This document shows, one piece after another, positions 59,772 to 64,000 of a stretch of 64,000 bases of DNA. The notes beneath the pieces are model-generated. The model had not been told where the DNA came from. It worked only from the letters and a program-made list of their open reading frames with translations, and did no database searches. Where the stretch lies: contig NC_007925.1 of NCBI RefSeq assembly GCF_000013745.1, positions 744,001 to 808,000 on the forward strand. Direction: 5' to 3'. How positions within the stretch are numbered: position 1 is the first letter of the stretch; every line of letters begins with the position of its first letter. The position numbers were made by a program, and so were the translations under genes. Origin of the DNA: Rhodopseudomonas_A palustris_F (GTDB taxonomy: Bacteria; Pseudomonadota; Alphaproteobacteria; Rhizobiales; Xanthobacteraceae).

Positions 59772-60386
59772 ATGAAGTTGTATTATTCGCCCGGCGCCTG
59801 CTCGCTGTCGCCGCATATCGCGCTGTTGGAAGCCGGTTTGCCCTACGATCTGGTCAAGGTCGACATTCGCGCCAAGAAGCTGGAGAGCGGCGAGGATTTC
59901 CTCTCGATCAACCCGAAGGGCCAGGTGCCGGCGCTGATGCTGGACAGCGGCGAGGTGGTGACCGAGGGCCCGGTGATCGTGCAGGTGATCGCCGACCTCG
60001 CCGCGGCGAAGCATCTGGCGCCTGCCGCGGGTTCTCCGGAGCGCTACAAGCTGTTGGAATGGTTGAACTTCATCACCGCTGAGCTGCACAAAGGGTTCAG
60101 CCCGCTGTTCCAGCCTTCGATCCCCGACGAGGTCAAGGCGTTCTTCAAGGAGCGGCTGATGGGCAAGTTCAAATATCTCGACGGCGCACTCGCCGGTCAC
60201 GATTACCTGATGGGCGACCAGTTCACCGTCGCCGACGGCTATCTGTTCACGGTGCTGCGCTGGGCCGAAGCGATGAAGCTGGACCTCTCCGCGCTGACCA
60301 CGCTGACCGCCTACAAGGCCCGCGTCGCGGCGCGGCCGATGGTGCAGCAGGCGCTGAGCAAGGAAGGCCTGATGAAGGCGGCGTAA
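59772..60386 (+). CDS. gst: Glutathione S-transferase (bacterial beta class)
   Basis: 204 aa. The thioredoxin-like N-terminal domain starts MKLYYSPGACSLSPHIALLE, with the catalytic Cys/Ser of beta-class GSTs in PGACSLSPH. NPKGQVPALMLDSGEVVTEG includes the cis-Pro. The helical C-terminal domain carries LMGDQFTVADGYLFTVLRW. It conjugates or reduces electrophiles using glutathione and is probably induced through the divergent MarR. It is followed by a strong terminator. Confidence 0.93.
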   Translation: MKLYYSPGACSLSPHIALLEAGLPYDLVKVDIRAKKLESGEDFLSINPKGQVPALMLDSGEVVTEGPVIVQVIADLAAAKHLAPAAGSPERYKLLEWLNFITAELHKGFSPLFQPSIPDEVKAFFKERLMGKFKYLDGALAGHDYLMGDQFTVADGYLFTVLRWAEAMKLDLSALTTLTAYKARVAARPMVQQALSKEGLMKAA

Positions 60387-60412
60387 CAGCCGTCTTCTTC
60401 CATTGAATGACA

Positions 60413-60447
60413 AAGGGCCGGATCGACGATCCGGCCCTTTTGTTTTG
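60413..60447 (+). terminator. Rho-independent terminator after gst
   Basis: AAAGGGCCGGAT and ATCCGGCCCTTT form a perfect 12-bp stem around CGACG, followed by TGTTTTG. The A-run on the other side makes it potentially bidirectional. Confidence 0.9.
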
Positions 60448-60509
60448 CGTTTTTCGGGATCAGAGCTCTCGCACGGGCGGGGTTTCGACAACCCACGATC
60501 CTCTCCGCG

Positions 60510-60595
60510 TCATGGCCGGGCTTGTCCCGGCCATCCACGGAAACCGGCACGGCGTCGCTTGTGGGCGTGGATGGCCGGGACGAGCCCGGCCATGA
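60510..60595. repeat. Dispersed palindromic repeat, family A (copy 3)
   Basis: 86 bp, same orientation as 3061-3146, from TCATGGCCGGGCTTGTCCCG to CGAGCCCGGCCATGA. It lies between the convergent gst and fadB-like genes. Confidence 0.85.
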
Positions 60596-60660
60596 CGTGG
60601 TGAGCGATGGGCCTGATCGCTCTCGCTGCCGTTGCGGCAGCTTCGCGTGAGACCCGTCGC

Positions 60661-62877
60661 TTACGCCGCCGCCAGCTTCTTCGGTGGGAAGCGGCCGTAG
60701 AAGGTCTCGCCGGTCTTCGCCATGTCTTCCAGAAGTTTCGGCGGGGTGAAGCGCGAGCCGTATTTGGCCTCCAGCTTGTGGCACAGCGCCACGAACTCTT
60801 TGGTGCCCATGAAGTCGATATAGCTCAGCGTGCCGCCGGTGAACGGGGCGAAGCCGAAGCCGAGGATCGAGCCGACGTCGGCCTCGCGCGGATCGGTGAT
60901 GACGTGATCCTCGACGGTGCGCGCGGCTTCGACCGCCTGCACCACCAAAAAGCGCTGCTTCAATTCCTCGATGTCGATCGTATCCGGATCGAGATGCTTC
61001 GGCTGCAGCGCGGCGATGCCGGCCCACAGGCTCTTCTGGCCCTTGCCCTTCTCCGGATAGTCATAAAACCCCTTGGCGTTCTTGCGGCCGAACCGGCCCT
61101 GCTTCTCGACCAGTTCGATCATCAGCTTCTTCTGCTGCTGATCGACCGCCTGTTCGCCGAGATCGGCCTCGGTGGCCTTCATGATCTTCAGCACCAGATC
61201 GAGCGCCACTTCGTCGGCGAGCGACAGCGGGCCGACCGGCATGCCGGCCATCTTGGCGACGTTCTCGATCATCGCCGGCGGAATGCCTTCCATCAGCATT
61301 TCCAGGCCCTCGGCGGTGAAGCGCAGCACGCAGCGGTTGGCGAAGAAGCCGCGACTGTCATTGACCACGATCGGGGTCTTGCTGATCTGGCGGACGTAGT
61401 CGAGCGCGGTGGCGAGTGCGACGTCACCGGTGTTCTTGCCGACGATGATTTCCACCAGCATCATCTTCTCGACCGGCGAGAAGAAATGGATGCCGATGAA
61501 GCGCGACTGGTCCTGGAACTCTTCGGCCAGCGAGGTGATCGGCAGCGTCGAGGTGTTGGAGGCGAAGATCGCGCCTTCCTTGAGCAGCGGCTGCGCCTTG
61601 GCGTAGGTCTCGGCCTTGACCTTGCGATCCTCGAACACCGCCTCGATGACGAGGTCGCAATCCTTGATCGCATTGTAGTCCGGGGTCGCGGTGATCCGGC
61701 CCAGAATCGCGTCGCGGTCGGCTTCCTTGGCGCGGCCCTTGGCGATCAGCCCGTCGATCACGCTCTTGCAATGCGCCTTGCCCTTGTCGGCGCTGTCCTG
61801 ATCGCGGTCGATCAGCACCACCTCGATGCCGCCCTTGGCGGAGACGTAGCCGACGCTGGCGCCCATGAAGCCGGCGCCGATGATCGCGAGCTTCTTGACC
61901 TTGGTCGGCGGCACGTTTTGCGGCCGCCGCGCGCCCTTGTTCAATTCCTGCATCGAGATGAACAGGCTGCGGATCATCGCCGCGGCCTCCTTGGTCTGCA
62001 GGATGTGGGCGAAGTAGCGCGACTCGACGCGCAACGCGGCGTCGATCGGCAGCAACAGGCCCTCATAGGCGCAGCTCATGATGGCGCGGGCGGCGGGATA
62101 GTTGTCGTAGGTTTCGCGGCGATAGATCGCGTTGCCGGCCGGGAAGATCATCATGCCCTGCTTGGAGAACACCGGGCCGCCGGGCAGCTTGAAGCCCTTC
62201 TCGTCCCAGGGTGCGATGGCCTTGCCGCCGCCCTTGATCCAATCCTTGGCGGCCTGGATCAAATCCGCCGCCGGCACGATGGCGTCGACGATCTTCGAAG
62301 CTTTCGCTTTGGCGAGATTGACCTGCTCGCCCTTCAGCAGCATCTGCATGGCGTCGGCCGGCTGCAGAATGCGCGGCAGCCGCTGGGTGCCGCCGCCGCC
62401 CGGGAACAGCCCGACCTTGATCTCCGGCAGGCCGAGTTTGGTCTTCGGATTGTCGGCGGCGATGCGGTGATGGCAGGCCAGCGTCACTTCGAAGCCGCCG
62501 CCGAGCGCGAGGCCGTTGATCGCCGCGACCCACGGCTTGCCGGAAGTCTCCAGCTTGCGCAGGATCTGCGACAGCTTACGGCTCTCGTCGAACAACATGT
62601 TTTGCGCGGCGTCTTCGCCTTTGGACTTGCGGGCCTCGGCAAACTGCTTGTTCAGAGCTTCCAACATCGCCAGATCGGCGCCGGCGCAGAACGCCTCCTT
62701 GCCGGAGGTGATCACCACGCCCTTGACCGCGGCGTCGGCGGTGGTCTGGTCGACGATGGCGCCGAGCTCTTCGATGCTGGTGACGTCCAGCACGTTCATC
62801 GAACGGCCGGGACTGTCCCAGGTCAGCAGCGCGATGCCGTCGGCGTCGGTCTCGATCGTGAAATTCTTGAAGGCCAT
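60661..62877 (-). CDS. FadB/FadJ-like enoyl-CoA hydratase / 3-hydroxyacyl-CoA dehydrogenase
   Basis: A 738-aa bifunctional beta-oxidation enzyme. The N-terminal crotonase domain carries VVITSGKEAFCAGADLAMLE, AINGLALGGGFEVTLACHHR and LPEIKVGLFPGGGGTQRLPR with both catalytic Glu. The NAD-binding dehydrogenase domain starts near residue 330 with LAIIGAGFMGASVGYVSAKG. IGIHFFSPVEKMMLVEIIVG holds the catalytic His/Glu, and tandem C-terminal domains follow. AGGAG lies 8 bases before the ATG. It is paired with a thiolase gene upstream. Confidence 0.93.
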   Translation of the reverse strand: MAFKNFTIETDADGIALLTWDSPGRSMNVLDVTSIEELGAIVDQTTADAAVKGVVITSGKEAFCAGADLAMLEALNKQFAEARKSKGEDAAQNMLFDESRKLSQILRKLETSGKPWVAAINGLALGGGFEVTLACHHRIAADNPKTKLGLPEIKVGLFPGGGGTQRLPRILQPADAMQMLLKGEQVNLAKAKASKIVDAIVPAADLIQAAKDWIKGGGKAIAPWDEKGFKLPGGPVFSKQGMMIFPAGNAIYRRETYDNYPAARAIMSCAYEGLLLPIDAALRVESRYFAHILQTKEAAAMIRSLFISMQELNKGARRPQNVPPTKVKKLAIIGAGFMGASVGYVSAKGGIEVVLIDRDQDSADKGKAHCKSVIDGLIAKGRAKEADRDAILGRITATPDYNAIKDCDLVIEAVFEDRKVKAETYAKAQPLLKEGAIFASNTSTLPITSLAEEFQDQSRFIGIHFFSPVEKMMLVEIIVGKNTGDVALATALDYVRQISKTPIVVNDSRGFFANRCVLRFTAEGLEMLMEGIPPAMIENVAKMAGMPVGPLSLADEVALDLVLKIMKATEADLGEQAVDQQQKKLMIELVEKQGRFGRKNAKGFYDYPEKGKGQKSLWAGIAALQPKHLDPDTIDIEELKQRFLVVQAVEAARTVEDHVITDPREADVGSILGFGFAPFTGGTLSYIDFMGTKEFVALCHKLEAKYGSRFTPPKLLEDMAKTGETFYGRFPPKKLAAA

Positions 62878-62930
62878 TGGATTTACTCCTTCGATGCCAG
62901 CAGCCGATGCGGCGCGGCGGTTGTTTTCTT

Positions 62931-63029
62931 CCCCCCTCCCCCTTGCGGGGAGGGGTCGGGGGTGGGGGTCCTCGGGGGCAGGGCTCGTGGCTACCCCCCA
63001 CCCCAACCCTCCCCCGCAAGGGGGGAGGG
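62931..63029. repeat. C/G-tract palindromic repeat between fadA and fadB-like genes
   Basis: CCCCCCTCCCCCTTGCGGGG with GGTCGGGGGTGGGGG, and the inverse CCCCCCACCCCAACCCTCCC with CCGCAAGGGGGGAGGG. It forms a long hairpin inside an apparent fadA-fadB operon. CCCCCTCACCTGGCGAGGGGG at 56180 is a distant relative. Confidence 0.75.
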
Positions 63030-63072
63030 AGCAGGCTGCGGCCGTTGCGCAGCCTGCCTCAATTGCAAAGTA

Positions 63073-64000
63073 TCAAACCCGCTCAATGATCGTCGCGGTG
63101 CCCATGCCGCCGCCGATGCACAGCGTCACCAGCGCGGTCGACTTGTCGGTGCGCTCCAATTCGTCGAGCACGGTGCCGAGGATCATCGCGCCGGTGGCGC
63201 CGAGCGGATGGCCGAGCGCGATGGCGCCGCCATTGACGTTGATCTTGTCGTTGTCGATCTCGAACGCCTGGATGAAGCGCAGCACCACCGAGGCGAACGC
63301 TTCGTTGAGTTCGAACAGATCGATGTCGGCCTTGGTCATGCCGGAGCGCGCGAACAGCTTGTTGGTGACGTCGACCGGGCCGGTCAGCATCATCGCCGGC
63401 TCGGAGCCGATATTGACGAAGGCGCGGATTTTCGCGCGAGCCTTGAGGCCGTATTTCGCCCCGGCGTCCTTGCTGCCGAGCAGCACCGCGCCGGCGCCGT
63501 CGACGATGCCGGACGAATTGCCGGCGTGATGCACGTAGTTGATCTTCTCGATTTCCGGATGCGACTGGATCGCCACCGCGTCGAAGCCGCCCATCATGCC
63601 CATCTGCACGAACGACGGCTGCAATTGCCCGAGCGACTGCATCGTCGTGGTCGGACGCATGTGCTCGTCCTTGGCCAAAATGGTGAGGCCGTTGATGTCC
63701 TTGACCGGCACCACGGAGTTGTCGAAACGACCTTCCTCCCAGGATTTCGCGGCGCGCTGCTGGCTCTGCACCGCGTACGCATCCACATCATCGCGCGAAA
63801 AACCATATTTGGTGGCGATCAGGTCGGCGGAGACGCCCTGCGGCATGAAGTAGGAGGGGATCGCCATCGACGGATCCATCGGCCAGGCGCCACCCGAGGC
63901 GCCGATACCGACGCGGCTCATCGATTCGGCGCCGCCGCCGATCACCAACTCGTGCTGCCCGCTCATGATCTGCGCCGCGGCGAAGTTCACCGCGTCGAGA
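63073..64000 (-). CDS. fadA: Acetyl-CoA acyltransferase (thiolase), partial at window end
   Basis: The frame runs off the window at 64000 (residues LDAVNFAAAQIMSG continue from outside), so the N-terminal part with the active-site Cys is missing. Visible are VIGGGAESMSRVGIG, VNVNGGAIALGHPLGATGAM (catalytic His) and VTLCIGGGMGTATIIE (second Cys). It performs the thiolytic step of beta-oxidation and is probably co-transcribed with the fadB-like gene. It could also serve the last steps of phenylacetate degradation, as PaaJ does. Confidence 0.9.
   Translation of the reverse strand, partial: LDAVNFAAAQIMSGQHELVIGGGAESMSRVGIGASGGAWPMDPSMAIPSYFMPQGVSADLIATKYGFSRDDVDAYAVQSQQRAAKSWEEGRFDNSVVPVKDINGLTILAKDEHMRPTTTMQSLGQLQPSFVQMGMMGGFDAVAIQSHPEIEKINYVHHAGNSSGIVDGAGAVLLGSKDAGAKYGLKARAKIRAFVNIGSEPAMMLTGPVDVTNKLFARSGMTKADIDLFELNEAFASVVLRFIQAFEIDNDKINVNGGAIALGHPLGATGAMILGTVLDELERTDKSTALVTLCIGGGMGTATIIERV

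Overview
The window is high-GC DNA packed with short palindromic intergenic repeats. The gene set is a complete aerobic phenylacetyl-CoA (paa) pathway, 2-oxoacid:ferredoxin oxidoreductases, a class I lysyl-tRNA synthetase, an acyl-CoA-type LuxI/LuxR pair, ModE-modABC and a plant-type glutamate-cysteine ligase. Together these point to an alphaproteobacterium of the Bradyrhizobium/Rhodopseudomonas group, most likely a metabolically versatile, possibly phototrophic strain. That assignment is inference from gene content; no rRNA or tRNA gene was seen.

1-18 kb is an aromatic-acid island. paaG-paaI-paaK-tetR-paaZ-ethD run on the + strand. paaABCDE with the upstream repressor gene paaX run on the - strand. 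A tightly overlapping + strand operon follows: iorA, an iorB fused to a ferredoxin domain, the alpha, beta and gamma subunits of a second 2-oxoacid oxidoreductase, and a second phenylacetate-CoA ligase. The oxidoreductases should feed aryl-acetyl-CoA or aroyl-CoA from aryl 2-oxoacids directly, the ligases should activate free acids, and PaaABCE/G/Z should degrade phenylacetyl-CoA. trpB2 and a PfkB-type sugar kinase follow on the - strand.

20.9-31 kb holds a LuxR/LuxI quorum-sensing pair with a small orphan gene. Next comes a two-gene operon: a very large NifJ-like pyruvate:ferredoxin oxidoreductase (about 1,663 aa) overlapping a single-chain NfnB-NfnA fusion (about 944 aa). The upstream region contains a perfect FixK/FNR box and an unexplained perfect palindrome. 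These genes look like an anaerobically induced pyruvate-ferredoxin-NAD(P)H electron hub.

31-34.6 kb is modE-modA-modB-modC with a Mo-box before modE. 34.7-46.7 kb is mixed: a subtilisin-fold protein that appears to have lost its catalytic serine, secreted or membrane hypotheticals, a thioesterase, nitronate monooxygenase, a DedA-type membrane protein, hisE, an ABC-F ATPase, a SCO copper chaperone and a PIN/RHH toxin-antitoxin pair.

46.8-53.0 kb is a glycosyltransferase gene cut in two by a 4,218-bp IS1595-family transposon. The transposon has 26-bp terminal inverted repeats and an 8-bp target duplication, and removing it restores a 682-codon frame exactly. Its cargo includes an XRE regulator, a SLATT-like two-TM protein and three unknown proteins.

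53-64 kb carries a periplasmic solute-binding protein, class I LysRS, about 1.1 kb of repeat-rich non-coding DNA, a PAN-domain secreted protein, gshA, a divergent marR/gst pair with a clear operator, and a fadB-like/fadA beta-oxidation pair cut by the window end. At least five families of dispersed palindromic repeats occupy the intergenic gaps.
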